Below are positions 11,077 to 21,422 of a stretch of DNA of 35,576 nucleotides, one piece after another. Location: positions 1 through 35,576 of the forward strand of contig JAHLKH010000234.1 in NCBI GenBank assembly GCA_025526915.1, in the 5' to 3' direction. The notes beneath the pieces are model-generated. The model ran no database searches. It was not told the DNA's origin and saw only the letters and a program-made list of their open reading frames with translations. Position numbers and translations under genes: made by a program. The DNA comes from Entophlyctis helioformis. Lineage: Eukaryota; Chytridiomycota; Chytridiomycetes; Chytridiales; Chytriomycetaceae. Position 1 is the first letter of the stretch. Every line of letters begins with the position of its first letter.

Positions 11077-11665
11077 ATGAATCACCTGCCCTGGCGCCAG
11101 GCCGTGCATCAGTATCTCGTCAAGGTCATCTCCGAGAACAGGCTCTTCCAGGAGTTTGTCCACAGAACACAGTCGGGCATCTCGGACGGTGCGTCTGCCT
11201 TGTTTGTCCTGCCTTGTGTGTCCTGCCTGGCTGGCTGCCTGACTGCCTGCCTGCCTGACTGACTTGCTTGGAATGGAATGGAATGGAATGGATGCAGCCG
11301 CACGGCGCATGGCAAACCAGCAGCACCAACATCCGCACGGCCAGCAGTTCAACCAATACCAGCAGCACCAGGCACAACGGCCGCCGCTGATCGAACCAGA
11401 CTCGGTATGCCGTGTGCTGTCTGTCGACCTGTCCGCTGCACCGGCCGGCCGTCTGACTCTCTCTGACTGACTGACTGGCTGACTCTGCATGTTCCCTCGC
11501 CAGTTTCTGGCCGTCTTCTTCAAGGTGGGTCTCGCCCGCCTGCATGGCTCCTGCATGCTTGGATCGGCTCTCACACTGCCCGTCTGCCATGCTGACATGC
11601 TGGCATGCTGCCCATCGCAGGAGCTCAAGGACGGCTTCACAAACCTGTACAGCCGCAAGAAGTAG
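11077..11665 (+). CDS. Small hypothetical protein with a 21-nt microexon
   Basis: I do not recognise the family. The model is join(11077..11188,11298..11404,11504..11524,11621..11665), 94 residues. All junctions are GT-AG and all phases agree. The N-terminal 37 residues look amphipathic and helical (WRQAVHQYLVKVISENRLFQ). The middle is His/Gln-rich (HQHPHGQQFNQYQQHQ), and the C-terminus is compact and basic (FLAVFFKELKDGF then YSRKK). No clear membrane segment is seen. An N-terminal mitochondrial address is possible but unproven. Intron 1 contains a GGAAT pentanucleotide repeat just before its acceptor. The gene is followed by AATAAA at 11689. Confidence 0.7.
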
Positions 11666-11688
11666 CCCGTAATATCACTGCCCACCAC

Positions 11689-11694
11689 AATAAA
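11689..11694 (+). promoter_or_regulatory. Polyadenylation signal AATAAA
   Basis: It lies 24 nt after the stop codon of the 94-residue gene and 52 nt before the start codon of the syntaxin gene, so these two same-strand genes are tightly packed. Confidence 0.65.
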
Positions 11695-11745
11695 ACCACA
11701 TTCAATCGGACCTCCCCACTTGGCCATCCAATCCACAACCGGCTC

Positions 11746-13296
11746 ATGTCCTTTGCAGACTACGGTGCATCCTCCTCGGCGGCTGGCGTGCGGGGCCAGG
11801 GCGGCTTGGGCCAAGCGTCTGCCCAAGCGTCTAGTCAAGCGTCTGGCTCGAGCAGCCGTGCGTTCGGCGGCCCGTCTGCTGGCTTTGGGCCGAGCGGCCT
11901 GGGCTCTCGTGGAGCAGCTGGAGCGTCGGCCGCCAGCCCTGGTGGCTCCGGCTCCGGCTCTGGCTCCTATGGCATCCCCATGAACGACGCTTCGCTGCTG
12001 TCGACCTCTGGTGCGACGGCCCTGCTCATTGCCTCGTGTGCTGCTGCTGCTGTCCTTGTCTTGCCGACGCCAGAACCCCGGCACTCACCCGTCTGCTGCT
12101 CTCGCTCACAGACCCCTCTGCTGCATTCCGCAAGCTGTGGGACTCGGTGTCCAACTCCATCTTCCAGATTTCCAGCAACGTCGCCACCATCCAGCGCTTG
12201 GTCGGTCTCTTTGGCGGCCCCAGAGACTCTCCAGAGATGCGCCAACAGCTGTAAGCCAGCCACTCGTTCTGTCCTTGTCTGTCTGTCTGCCTGTCTGCCT
12301 GCCTGTCCGTCATGTCATGCATCTCCGCTCGTCTCAGTCTGCTCACTCGCTCGTGGTTGCACAGACATGACACCACCGAGCGGACTCGTGAGATGATCAA
12401 AGCAACGACCATCGACGTCAAGCGTGTGATGGCGATCCAGCCGACTGAAGAAGATGTATGCTTGGCCTGGTGGATTGCGCGGTGGCCATCCAAACACCAC
12501 TGACCGTTGCAACCTGTGGCAAGCAGCGCCAGATCAGAATCACACAAAAGAAGCTGCAAAAGGACTTTGAAGAGGTCCTCAAGCGCTTCCAGGCCGTCTC
12601 CAAGATCGCCGCCGAAAAGGCCCGCGAGTTTGTCAGCAAGGCCCGTGCACAGCAGGCAATGGACGCGTGAGTCTCGCGAGTCGGCTCCTGCACGCAATCC
12701 GCTCTTCGCCGCTGACCACTTTTGCTCCTACAGTGCTGATGACGATGGCAACGAGAACGAGCCGCTCTTGGGTCAAGCCCAGCAGTATGTCTATCCTGCC
12801 TTGAACACCCCCGCATAGACCACACGGCTGACTGACAGCCATGTCCTGTGCAGACTCTCCCAGCTGCGCGTTCTTGATGCAGAGATTGACTACAACGAGG
12901 CGCTCATTGAAGAGCGTGAGCAGGATATCATCGGCATTGGAAAGTCGATCCAGGAAGTCAACGAGATCTTCCGAGATCTCGGCACGCTCGTCAACGAGCA
13001 GCAGTATCTCCTCGGTGAGTCCCGCATGCTTGTTTGTTGGCCCGCTTGGCCCGCTTGGCTTTCTCGGCTTTCTCGGCTTCCATCGCTCACCACACAGCCT
13101 GCCACGCGCCACAGACAACATCGAGACCAACGTCAATACCGTCTCCATCAACGTCGAGGGTGCCACAACCGAGCTGCGCCAAGCCGAAAACTATCAGAAG
13201 CGGTCGCGGTCGTGCAAGTGGTGGATCTTTGTCATTCTGCTTGTTCTCAGCCTGATTGCGCTGGCCATCATCCATCCCTGGACCTGGGGCCGTTGA
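11746..13296 (+). CDS. Syntaxin, endosomal/vacuolar Qa-SNARE (PEP12/STX7/STX12 type)
   Basis: This t-SNARE drives membrane fusion in endosome-to-vacuole traffic. The model is join(11746..12010,12112..12250,12365..12455,12524..12666,12734..12784,12854..13014,13115..13296), 343 residues. A Gly/Ser/Ala-rich N-terminus (about 80 residues) precedes the Habc helices (FRKLWDSVSNSIFQISSNV; KKLQKDFEEVLKRFQ). An acidic linker (NENEPLL) follows, then the SNARE helix with IGKSIQEVNEIFRDLG and VNEQQ containing the zero-layer Gln. The C-terminal anchor is WWIFVILLVLSLIALAII. The acceptor of exon 4 is a tandem AAG|CAG, so an isoform lacking one Gln is possible. The order of domains and the EIFRDLG motif place it with the syntaxin 7/12/Pep12 group rather than the plasma-membrane Sso group. 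Confidence 0.92.
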
Positions 13297-13533
13297 GCAA
13301 CACTGTCACGCCCCCGCAACCCCCACACCGTTGCCCCGTCTTTCCCACTCTTCCTTTTTGTACATCAACCGTCATCTTCATTTTGGCGCTCTGACTAAAG
13401 TCGATTGCGTGTCCATTCCCGCTGCACTGGACGGGCGACTGTCATTCATGTACCGGCTACTTCATTCCCACGCAACGCGATCCAATCCCACTGGAAAAGG
13501 AACAGACGTTTGCCCAATGCACGCCGAGCGAGT

Positions 13534-15179
13534 CTACGGTTGCTCAAGCTCGTACAAGAACGTGTTCTCGTGGTGGACACGGCCGCTGATCTTGGACTCC
13601 TTGCCGCCCTTGGTGACGGTGATCTCCGTGTCCTCGACCCACTGGTACACAAACGGCTTGGTGATGAACGCCTCGATGAACTTGCGCAGCAAAAAGGGCA
13701 GCTCGCCCAGCACGTTGATCTTTTCCACCATGCGCTTGAGGTTGAGGTCCATGACAATCTTGATGGGCTCGCCGTCGAGGGCGGTGCCTTCCCACACGTG
13801 CGTCAGGCTCGTGGGCACGCGGTATCCGGAAAAGTCGTCCAGGTACGTGCCGTGGAAGATCGTGTGGTTGTTGACGGTGATGGCAACAATCTCGTTGTTG
13901 AGAATCAGCGTGCCCTGGCTGACCTGGTCCTGCGCGTACTTGCCCTTGGGTGTTTGGTACTGCCATACCCGGCGAGTAGAGGATGGATGCAGGTGTGTGA
14001 GCTGGATGAGTATGGCGTCCACGGGCAAGTGGCTGCACCGCAGACCCATGCCAGACACACCTGGTAGAGCATGAGCGCGTCGGTCGCGTTCTGGAAGTTT
14101 ACAAAGTTCCAGCGGGCAATGTTCTGGGGAGGCGACTGGACAACGTGCGAGTAGTGGCCGTATCCAGCAGCATCGTAGGACTTGCCGTCCACGACAATCT
14201 TGCCAGAGATCTTGGTCTTGGCCACAAAGCGCGCGGCAATGTACCCGTTGGCCTCGTTGCCAGGCGAGTGGAAACGCTTGCCGCCGTCGAGCTGCAGAGG
14301 CTTGACCAGACCGGCCACGTCAATGTCAATGTCGATCTCGCCGGGGCTGTTGAAGGTGATCTTGTAGGACGGGGCAGGGCCGCCGGCATCCGGCTTGTGC
14401 GTGATGCTGATGATGCCGCTGGCCGACACGGACAGACGGTCGTCGGACAGCTTGAACCCACCAGCGTTTCCGCTGGGAGCCTTGCACTTGATCGTGTTGT
14501 CAGGCAGGTAGATGCGGGCGGTGATCTGTGACGGGTTGGATGCCAGCCACGAGTCAGTCAGCAATGCGGGGCAAGGCGTGACGCCGGGACGGAGCAATGG
14601 TTGGCAGGCCGATCGCCAAGATATTGATGCGGCAAGGCACTGACCTGGGTAGAGTGGCTCCAGCTGCGGGTGCGCATGTGGTGAGTGAGGGAGAGAGAGT
14701 GTATGCAGCATGCGGTGAGCGGCAGTACGACAGCCAGCAGATCGGCCGACAGCTGGACAAGCAGCGCAGGATGCATGGCTGCATGTCTGCATGGCTGCAT
14801 GGATAGACAGATGCATGCATGCAGTGGTCACCTGTTCATGGTCGAGTAGACCAGCTGGAGGCAGCAGAGGCTGGCGTCAGTGGGGCTGGCCGACAGGCAG
14901 ACGCAGGCAGACAGACGCAAGCAGGCAGACGCAGACAGACGCAGACAGGCACAGGCAGGCAGACGCAGAGCGTCGCTGCATGGACACGCACGACGCCACC
15001 GGCCACGGCGAGCGACTGAGAGCAGGCGACTGACAGCAGCAGACAGGAAGCGGCAGACGCACCTGCACAAAGCCCACGACGCCAGAGTCGGTGAAAAAGT
15101 AAAACTGCTGGCCCTCGGTGCTGCCCGAGAGGTTGACGACCCACTTGAAGGCGTCGGGCGGGGCTGCGGTGTCTGCCAT
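13534..15179 (-). CDS. SVF1-like (survival factor 1) family protein
   Basis: Yeast Svf1 is a lipocalin-like protein linked to ceramide transport and oxidative and cold stress survival. The model is complement(join(13534..13959,14061..14525,14645..14663,14832..14854,15063..15179)), 349 residues. It contains two tiny exons of 19 and 23 nt whose phases fit exactly. Family-like features are the early QQFYFFTDSGVVGFVQ and LVYSTMNSWSHSTQ segments, the midd GHYSHVVQSPPQNIARWNF stretch, and the C-terminal VYQWVEDTEITV followed by GGKESKISGRV. No signal peptide is seen. It is shorter than yeast Svf1 (about 480 residues). I am confident of the fold family, less so of strict orthology. It diverges from the next gene with 38 bp between start codons. 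Confidence 0.75.
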
Positions 15180-15217
15180 GGCGATTGTTGTTGGGTTTGC
15201 CGCCAACGATTGACGCG
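15180..15217. promoter_or_regulatory. 38-bp gap between divergent start codons
   Basis: The SVF1-like start (15179, minus) and the PEX26-like start (15218, plus) are 38 bp apart. The short stretch has no TATA box. Either the core promoters lie inside the opposite gene's first exon or both messages have very short leaders. Confidence 0.55.
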
Positions 15218-16531
15218 ATGGCCCGAGCAGACGGCCCGCTGCCGACGGCCAAGCGTCAGCTCGAGCACGCATCGGCGCTGTTTGTGCAGCGCAGGTTCAA
15301 CGAGTGCCGCGAGTTGTGCGAGTCGCTGCTGGCCGCTGCCGCCAAGACGCAGCAGGCACAGCAGGCACAGCACGAGGGGCAGGCGCACCCGACAGACGGC
15401 ACGCAAGGGCTGGACCTGCCGCCGGCCGACTTGAACATGCTGCTGCTGCTGCTGCTTCGCCTGGCGCGTGAGCAGGGCCGCTGGGAGCCCGAGTGGGAGC
15501 GTGCCTGTCTGCTGGCGGGCGGCATCGAGATGCTCTCTGAAGACGTCCTGCTGCTCGGGTATGCGTGCTCTGCGTCTGCATCGTCGCTGCGTACCGCTGC
15601 CAACCACTGCTACGCCGGAGCTGACCCGCCGGTGAACATCCAGCACGCTCACGCAGGTCAAGGCCAAGGCGTTCCGGGCTGCCCGCGACACGGTCGAGGT
15701 GTGGCTCGCCGGCAAGAGCGACGACTTTTTCAACGAGGCGGCGCTGGGCATGCAGCCGTCCCGCCGCAACTACGAGCGTGTGGTCGAGCTGTACATTCTG
15801 GCACTCGCTGGCATGGGAGACCACGCCGCTGGCACCGAGTTTCTCAGATACAACACCATTCTGGCTGCCAACCACAGGCAGGTAAGATCTGGCGTGTGTG
15901 TCTGCGTGTGTGGATGGGATGGGATGGGATGGGTCTTGCTGCGATCGGCTGGATGTGTCCACTCACTCAGATCTGGCTGCGACTCGTGCAGCTTCTGATG
16001 GACCACGTGCACAAACTCGAGAACGAGGCGCAGACTGCTGTGCATGCCAGCCAGGAAGCCGCCAAAGCTGTTGTCTTGCCAGCCGCCCAGGTAAACCACA
16101 CAAAGCAAGCCGAGCAGAAGGTGCCGCCGCAATCGCAGCCGCAGACAGGCAAAACAAAGGCCGAGGCTGCCACGTCTGTGTCTTCTTCTGCTGCCACTAC
16201 TGCTACTGCTAGCACAGCGACAGCAGTGGCTGTCTCGACACGCACGTCATCGTCATCAAACCACACGCCAGCGTCTCGCGAGGCCGGATCCACAGCATCG
16301 TCGACGGTTCGCACTCTGGCCCGCCGTGCACGTGCTGTCGTGGCTGGCCGTGGCCGGCTGGCAGCAGCGATCCCAGCGGCTCTGCTCGTGGCTCTGCTGC
16401 TGGCGCTGTGGGCAGGTGCACAGCGCGCGGGCTTCTTCAAGCGCGACACGATCGTGGGACGCATTCTTGGCGTCGTGGTCGACCGTCTCAAGGCCACTGC
16501 GCGCATGGGCCTGAACGTCAATGCCGTCTGA
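15218..16531 (+). CDS. Probable PEX26-like tail-anchored peroxin
   Basis: PEX26 (Pex15 in yeast) anchors the Pex1/Pex6 AAA complex that recycles peroxisomal import receptors. The model is join(15218..15558,15644..15881,15971..16531), 379 residues. The N-terminal half is helical and TPR-like (RRFNECRELCESLL; FRAARDTVEVWL; YERVVELYILALAGMG), matching the helical repeat of PEX26 in spacing and pattern. A Ser/Thr/Ala-rich linker follows (about residues 250-305). A single hydrophobic segment at about 323-341 (AAIPAALLVALLLALWAG) is flanked by basic residues, with a short tail, which fits a tail anchor. The ATG at 15218 was chosen because the frame upstream has no other ATG. It could be another tail-anchored helical-repeat protein; the acyl-CoA oxidase nearby is weak support for a peroxisomal role. 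Confidence 0.55.
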   Translation: MARADGPLPTAKRQLEHASALFVQRRFNECRELCESLLAAAAKTQQAQQAQHEGQAHPTDGTQGLDLPPADLNMLLLLLLRLAREQGRWEPEWERACLLAGGIEMLSEDVLLLGYACSASASSLRTAANHCYAGADPPVNIQHAHAGQGQGVPGCPRHGRGVARRQERRLFQRGGAGHAAVPPQLRACGRAVHSGTRWHGRPRRWHRVSQIQHHSGCQPQAGKIWRVCLRVWMGWDGMGLAAIGWMCPLTQIWLRLVQLLMDHVHKLENEAQTAVHASQEAAKAVVLPAAQVNHTKQAEQKVPPQSQPQTGKTKAEAATSVSSSAATTATASTATAVAVSTRTSSSSNHTPASREAGSTASSTVRTLARRARAVVAGRGRLAAAIPAALLVALLLALWAGAQRAGFFKRDTIVGRILGVVVDRLKATARMGLNVNAV

Positions 16532-16630
16532 GCGATCTGTCTTGTGTGTAGCTGAAGGCATCCCAATGAACAAAGTGTGTGTGTGGTTCTGGTCCTGCAT
16601 TGCCAGCAACAGTCCAGTGGCAGGCGCATG

Positions 16631-17153
16631 TCATGCAAGCGGCGAATGCAGGGCTTCAAACAGCTGCAGCTCGACGGCGGCCAGATCCGAGCGCATCTCG
16701 GCCAGCGTCTGCCTGGATATCCGCGTCTGGTTGGACAGCGTCTGGTGCCTGGCGAGCATCTGGGCATTCAGGGCCGCAAAGTCGTTGAGGATGAGCGTCT
16801 GCTTGAGCTCCGTCGTCAGACCGAGCAGCGTCTCGACGGCGCGGGCCATGTTGGCCGTGGCGGCCTCTGCGACCAGAGCGTCGTGCGCAGTCTTGATCTT
16901 GTGCGGTTCCTGCGCGGCCGATGCTGGTCCAGACGTCTGTGATGCTGCGGCGGACGCTGGCGCACCGGGACGCTGGCGCCGTTGCTGGAGTGCGGGCGGG
17001 GCCAGGGCGGCGGCCGACAGCACCAGCGACAGGTTGGACAGGCAGGCCCTCGATGTGGGTGTCGACACGGCGCAGCAGCGCATCGTGCGTGTCGCTTGTC
17101 GCCGTGGCCGTGGCCGTTGTCGCTGTGGATGTTGCCGGAGCCGCAGCGTTCAT
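16631..17153 (-). CDS. MED22: Mediator subunit 22-like protein (MED22/Srb6), apparent frameshift in its N-terminal part
   Basis: MED22 is a head-module subunit of the Mediator complex of RNA polymerase II. The C-terminal part (to the stop at 16631) shows the family core: a helix ending in ARAVETLLGLTTELKQ, directly followed by TLILNDFAAL and a long closing helix. The expected first helix (LLRRVDTHIEG) starts from the ATG at 17153 but is in a different frame from the core. The continuation SNLSLVLSAAA is found in the core frame. The net shift near 17040 equals two missing bases or one extra. If translation begins instead at 17083, a 150-residue protein with an odd Cys-rich start results. It diverges from the acyl-CoA oxidase and converges on the PEX26-like gene (99 bp between stops). 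Confidence 0.72.
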
Positions 17154-17210
17154 GGCGGCGGGGCAAGATCAGCAGCGAGCGATCGCCAAGTCGGGCTGGC
17201 CGGGTTGGCG

Positions 17211-17243
<33 letters not shown>

Positions 17244-17578
17244 CGCGAAGGGACGGCTGGCTGGCTGGCTGGCTGGTGCGAAGGATGCCATGCAGGCATG
17301 CATGCAGGCTGCCTGGCACGGACGCCCCCCTGCACATGTCGCACATGTCGCACGCTTTCACGCGCCAACAGCCGGCCGCCGACAGCCGCAGCCGCGCGTG
17401 ACCGGGCGCGGAAACCATTGCAGGCGCCGTGCCGGGTGCCAGCTCGCCCTGAGTCACCGGCGGCCCACGCGCCATAAAAGGCGACGGCTGGCGCGCTCCG
17501 TCCACGCCTGATCCGCCAACACCCACGCCTGATCCGCCAACCCGCAACACCCGCAACTCTCCCCGCAGCCTCAATCCC
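17154..17578. promoter_or_regulatory. Divergent region between MED22-like and acyl-CoA oxidase with TATA-like box
   Basis: A CATAAAAG box at 17473-17480 lies about 100 nt before the acyl-CoA oxidase ATG. A CTGG-rich minisatellite fills 17213-17277. A direct repeat of about 18-20 bp (CACGCCTGATCCGCCAAC, twice) occupies about 17504-17541 in the presumed leader. I see no clear oleate-response element. Confidence 0.5.
17213..17277. repeat. CTGG tetranucleotide minisatellite
   Basis: Runs of CTGG/GGCT units (about 17213-17241 and 17258-17277) are interrupted by a short CGAAGGG-containing segment. They lie between the divergent MED22-like and acyl-CoA oxidase genes. Similar CTGG and CTGC runs recur in introns across the window. 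Confidence 0.85.
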
Positions 17579-20500
17579 ATGGATCGCATCAAGGCCCTCT
17601 CGTCGCACTTTGCCGTGCCCGACCCGGCGTCGTCGTCGCGTCGTCGTCGTCGGCCCCCGCCATGCACATGAGCAGCGCGTCCGGCTCTGGCTCTGGCTCC
17701 CGCCCCGTGCGCACGCCGCCGCCGCCGCCAAGGTAAGCGTCGCTGTGCGTGGCTGCGCTGCCTGCCACAAGCACACGAATGCATTCGCTTGCTTCGTTGC
17801 TTCGTTGCTCGCTGGCTGCTTGCTTCGTGCTGCCGTCTGGCCGCTGGCTGGCTGGCATTCCACTGCACCACCATGCATCCACTCACACAGCACACACACT
17901 CTCATACGCTCACACAGCCCGACCAAGGACATTGCGCAGAGCGTGCCAACCCGTCGTTCCCGATCCGCGACATGACCTATTCCTGGACGGCGGCAAGCGC
18001 ATCACAGAGGTCTGTTGCTTGCCTCTTTCTGTCTGCATGCTGTCTGCATGCTGTCTGCCTGCCCGCCCGCCTGTTGGCCTGCAGCCCTTTGGCTTTGCAT
18101 GGCTCTCGTACTAACGCATGCGCTCCTCGATCCCTGTTCGCCACGCACATGCGAATTCGCCCTCCTCTGCGGCGTGCCTTCTTTTGCCGCCCGTGGGCGT
18201 GCTTGACCTGCCCATCCACCCATGCATGCACCATTCTCCCGCTCTCGCCTGATCGCCTGTCGCCTCCGCCCCTTGCCTCCTTGGCTCTCGCCCCGGCCAC
18301 ACAGACCAAGGAAAAGATCATGCTCCAGTTCGAGCGTGATCCCGTCATGAAGACCATCGACCAGCACGACCTCACCCTGCCCCAGATCCGCGAGCGCACC
18401 ATGCAAAAGGTCCGTCTGATGTCCCGAATCAGATCGCCACATGATGTCATGCCCTGTCGCTCAGACACGATCGCTCACTCTCCCATCTCGCCCACCCTTT
18501 CCCCTACTCTCGTCCACTACCAGGTCCGCCGTCTGGCTTACTATGTCGCCAACGAGCCCGTCAGCCAGTTCAAACTCCGCATGCAGGTCATCACCATGCT
18601 TGATCCCGCCACCTGGACCAGAGTCGGTGTCCACTTTGGTGAGTTACCTCGCTCCTTACTGGCGGATCTCTGCATGGCATGTGCGCATCTGACGCAAGCT
18701 CATTCTGCCTCGCTCCTCTCTCTCTCTCTCTCTCTCTCTCGATCGCCCGCTCGATCGCTCGTTACAGGCCTCTTCTTTGGCGCTCTTCAGGGCAGCGCTT
18801 CTCCGGAGCAGTTCTCGTACTGGGCACAGAAGGGTGCCGTCACGCTCAACGGCCTTGTGGGCTGCTTTGCCATGACGGAGCTCGGCCACGTATGTTGTCT
18901 ACACTACCCGTCTGTCGCTGCTCATGTTGCTGACTCGTCTGGGTCCACCTGATCTTGGCAGGGCTCCAACGTCGCTGGTCTTGAGACCACTGCCACCTTT
19001 GATGAGGCTTCCGACGAGTTTATCATCCACACCCCGACGCTTACTGGTATGTAAACCGGCTGCTGCACAGATCTTGCCTCGCGTCGATTCCGACTGGTGA
19101 TTCTGACGGGTGATTCTGACGCTGGATGACCCGGCTCGATAGCCACAAAGTGGTGGATCGGTGGTGCTGCCGGCACTGCGACCCACTCGGTCGTCTTTGC
19201 TCAGCTGATCGTCAAGGGCCGCTCCCACGGTGTCAAGTCGTTCATTGTCCCGCTTCGCGACCCGGCCACCTTCACCACGCTCCCTGGCATCGTCATTGGC
19301 GATATTGGCGCAAAGATGGGCCGTCACGGCATCGACAACGGCTGGATCCAGTTCACTCACGTCCGCATCCCCCGCTCGCACATGCTCATGAAGCACGCCA
19401 AGGTCAAGCGCAACGGCGAGGTCATCGAGCCTGCTCTCCAGCAGCTGACCTACGGCGCTCTCATCTCTGGCCGTGTCACCATGGTTGTTGGTAAGTCTGT
19501 CCTGCAGCCTCTCGTCTTACTCGGACGAGCACGTGTGCTGACCCACATGGCCCAATCTGCCCCGACAGACTCGGGCAACATCAGCAAGAAGGCGCTCACC
19601 ATTGCCCTCCGCTACGCGTCCATCCGTCGCCAGTTTGGTGCCCGTCCTGGCGAGAACGAGACGAGATTGCTCGACTACGTCATCCACCAGTACCGTCTTA
19701 TCCCTCTCCTTGCTCAGGCTGTACGTGCACTTGCCACGCATGGGAGGCTCGTCGACGCCTATCTAACCTGCGCGCTGATCTGCTCTCTTTCCAGTTTGCC
19801 ATGCACTTTACCGGTGTCGAGGTCCAGGGCATCTACGAGAGCCTCATGCAGCGTATGGAGACGCTCAAGCCCGGGACAAGGACATGCAGCAGGTGCTCGA
19901 CCACCTCAAGGAAGTCCACGGCACCAGCGCGGGTCTCAAGGCCTTCTGCACATGGAACGCCCTCAACACGATCGACCAGTGCCGTCAGTCGCTCGGCGGC
20001 CACGGCTACTCTGCCTACGCCGGTCTCGCGTCGCTCTACAGCGACTTTGCTGTGCAGTGCACATGGGAGGGCGACAACACCATTCTTACGCTCCAGGCTG
20101 GTCGCTACCTGATTGGCTGCTACCGCGAGGCCAAGGCGGGCAAGAAGCAGGCCGGCGGTGTCTCGTACCTGAACGACCTGCAGAGCCTCCTCAAGACCCG
20201 TTGCCAGGCCAAGTCTGTCGACGAGATCGACCTCGAGACCATCGGCCAGGCTTACTCGCTTGTCGCTGGCAATGTCGTCAAGAAGGCTGGCGACGACTTT
20301 GAGGAGTGCCTCAAGGCTGGCACCAAGGAGGAGGAGGCCTACGAGCAGTGCTCCCAGGCGCGTCTCTTTGCCGCCAAGCTCCACAGCTACGGCTACCTCT
20401 TCCACCGCTTCAAGGACGGTGTTGCCAAGGCTCCCGCTGCCCTCCAGCCCGTGCTCACGAAGCTGTGCCTCCTGTACGGTCTCTACAACATTGCCGAGAA

Positions 20501-20813
20501 CTCTGGTCCGTTCCTGCAATACGACTACTTCACGCCCCGCCACCTCGACTGGATCCGCGGCCGCGTGTCGGATCTGTGCAAGGACCTGCGCAAGGACGTC
20601 ATTCCCCTCACGGACTCGTTCAACTTTACCGACTTTATCATCAACTCGCCCCTGGGCAGATACGACGGCAACATGTACGAGGCGTACTTTGATCTCATCA
20701 AGACCGCCCACCCGCCGTCCAAGATCCCCTCGTACTTTGAGACCGAGGTGAAGCCGCTGCTGACCCGCAAGCTGGAGCCCGAGGACCAGCTCGAGCTCGA
20801 GGAGGACGAGTGA
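17579..20813 (+). CDS. Peroxisomal acyl-CoA oxidase, with four apparent single-base deletions
   Basis: This FAD enzyme makes trans-2-enoyl-CoA and H2O2, the first step of peroxisomal beta-oxidation. Exons: join(17579..17732,17918..18009,18305..18409,18524..18638,18768..18889,18962..19046,19143..19490,19569..19720,19795..20813), about 731 residues if the frame were intact. Family motifs are clear: [71 protein letters not shown] and CTWEGDNT with the catalytic Glu. The conserved reading is broken at about 17636-17640 (TCG run), 17932, 17981 and 19871. Each break is corrected by one added base, and the exon lengths then fit the splice phases. The C-terminus (LELEEDE) has no PTS1 tripeptide; several fungal Pox enzymes also lack one and enter peroxisomes by Pex5 binding. 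Intron 4 carries a CT microsatellite. Confidence 0.92.
18716..18740. repeat. (CT)n microsatellite in acyl-CoA oxidase intron 4
   Basis: An uninterrupted CT dinucleotide run of about 25 bases lies 27 nt upstream of the acceptor at 18767. It could serve as the polypyrimidine tract. Confidence 0.95.
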
Positions 20814-21422
20814 TTGTCGCTGCCAGCCCAGGCCATGCCATGCCATGCCGCTGTCCGTCTCCCTCTTCTCCCTCTTCTTCTTCTTCTTCTTGAACACACC
20901 CTTTTCGCTTCCTCTCTTTCACTTGGATTGAATGCTCGTCATCATCAATGCATCCCTTTCTGGCCTATCCTTATCAGCTTGCTCGACTCCCGCCGATGCG
21001 GGCAATCGACAGTTTATACAGACTCTGTCGGTCGACCCTCGACCAACCCTCATGCGACCCGCGTGCGACCCCCGTCAACGCGGCTTGCCCACGTGACATT
21101 GCACGCGTTTACGGGGCAATTTGCGGGCCGCCTCCCTTCGCGCGGCACCTCCGCGGCATCTCAACACAGCATCGCCATCAAGCCAACGGTGCACAGACAG
21201 TCTCCGCCAACAGATGCCCAGCTCAGCCATCGCATCCAGACAGGGTCCTGGCAGACAGCGACCCCTGGAGGGTCATCATCGCCAGAGTGGGTCTGAATAG
21301 TAATGCCGCCCCGCCTGCTGCCACTTCTTGCAGCTATAAAGCCGGCCCCGCTCCCCGCTGTCCCTGCTCACAACCAGCAGCGATCCCTCCCTCCCTCCCA
21401 TCGCAAGCCGAGCGAATCCAAG
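20814..21422. other. Spacer with 3' end of acyl-CoA oxidase and carboxypeptidase promoter
   Basis: There is no supported gene. The left part holds a TTC-rich run (about 20873-20892) in the presumed 3' untranslated region. On the right, TATAAAG at 21335-21341 lies 82-88 nt upstream of the carboxypeptidase ATG, the usual distance for TATA boxes in this window, followed by a CT-rich leader (about 21386-21400). Confidence 0.6.

Noticed and set aside
11261..11291. GGAAT repeat considered as satellite DNA
   Set aside because: Only about four units lie inside an intron of the 94-residue gene, so it is a simple repeat, not a centromeric array.
17579..20813. Programmed ribosomal frameshifting in acyl-CoA oxidase
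   Set aside because: Four separate shifts in one gene, all equal to a missing base and none at a known slippery site, make recoding implausible. Sequence error or decay is simpler.
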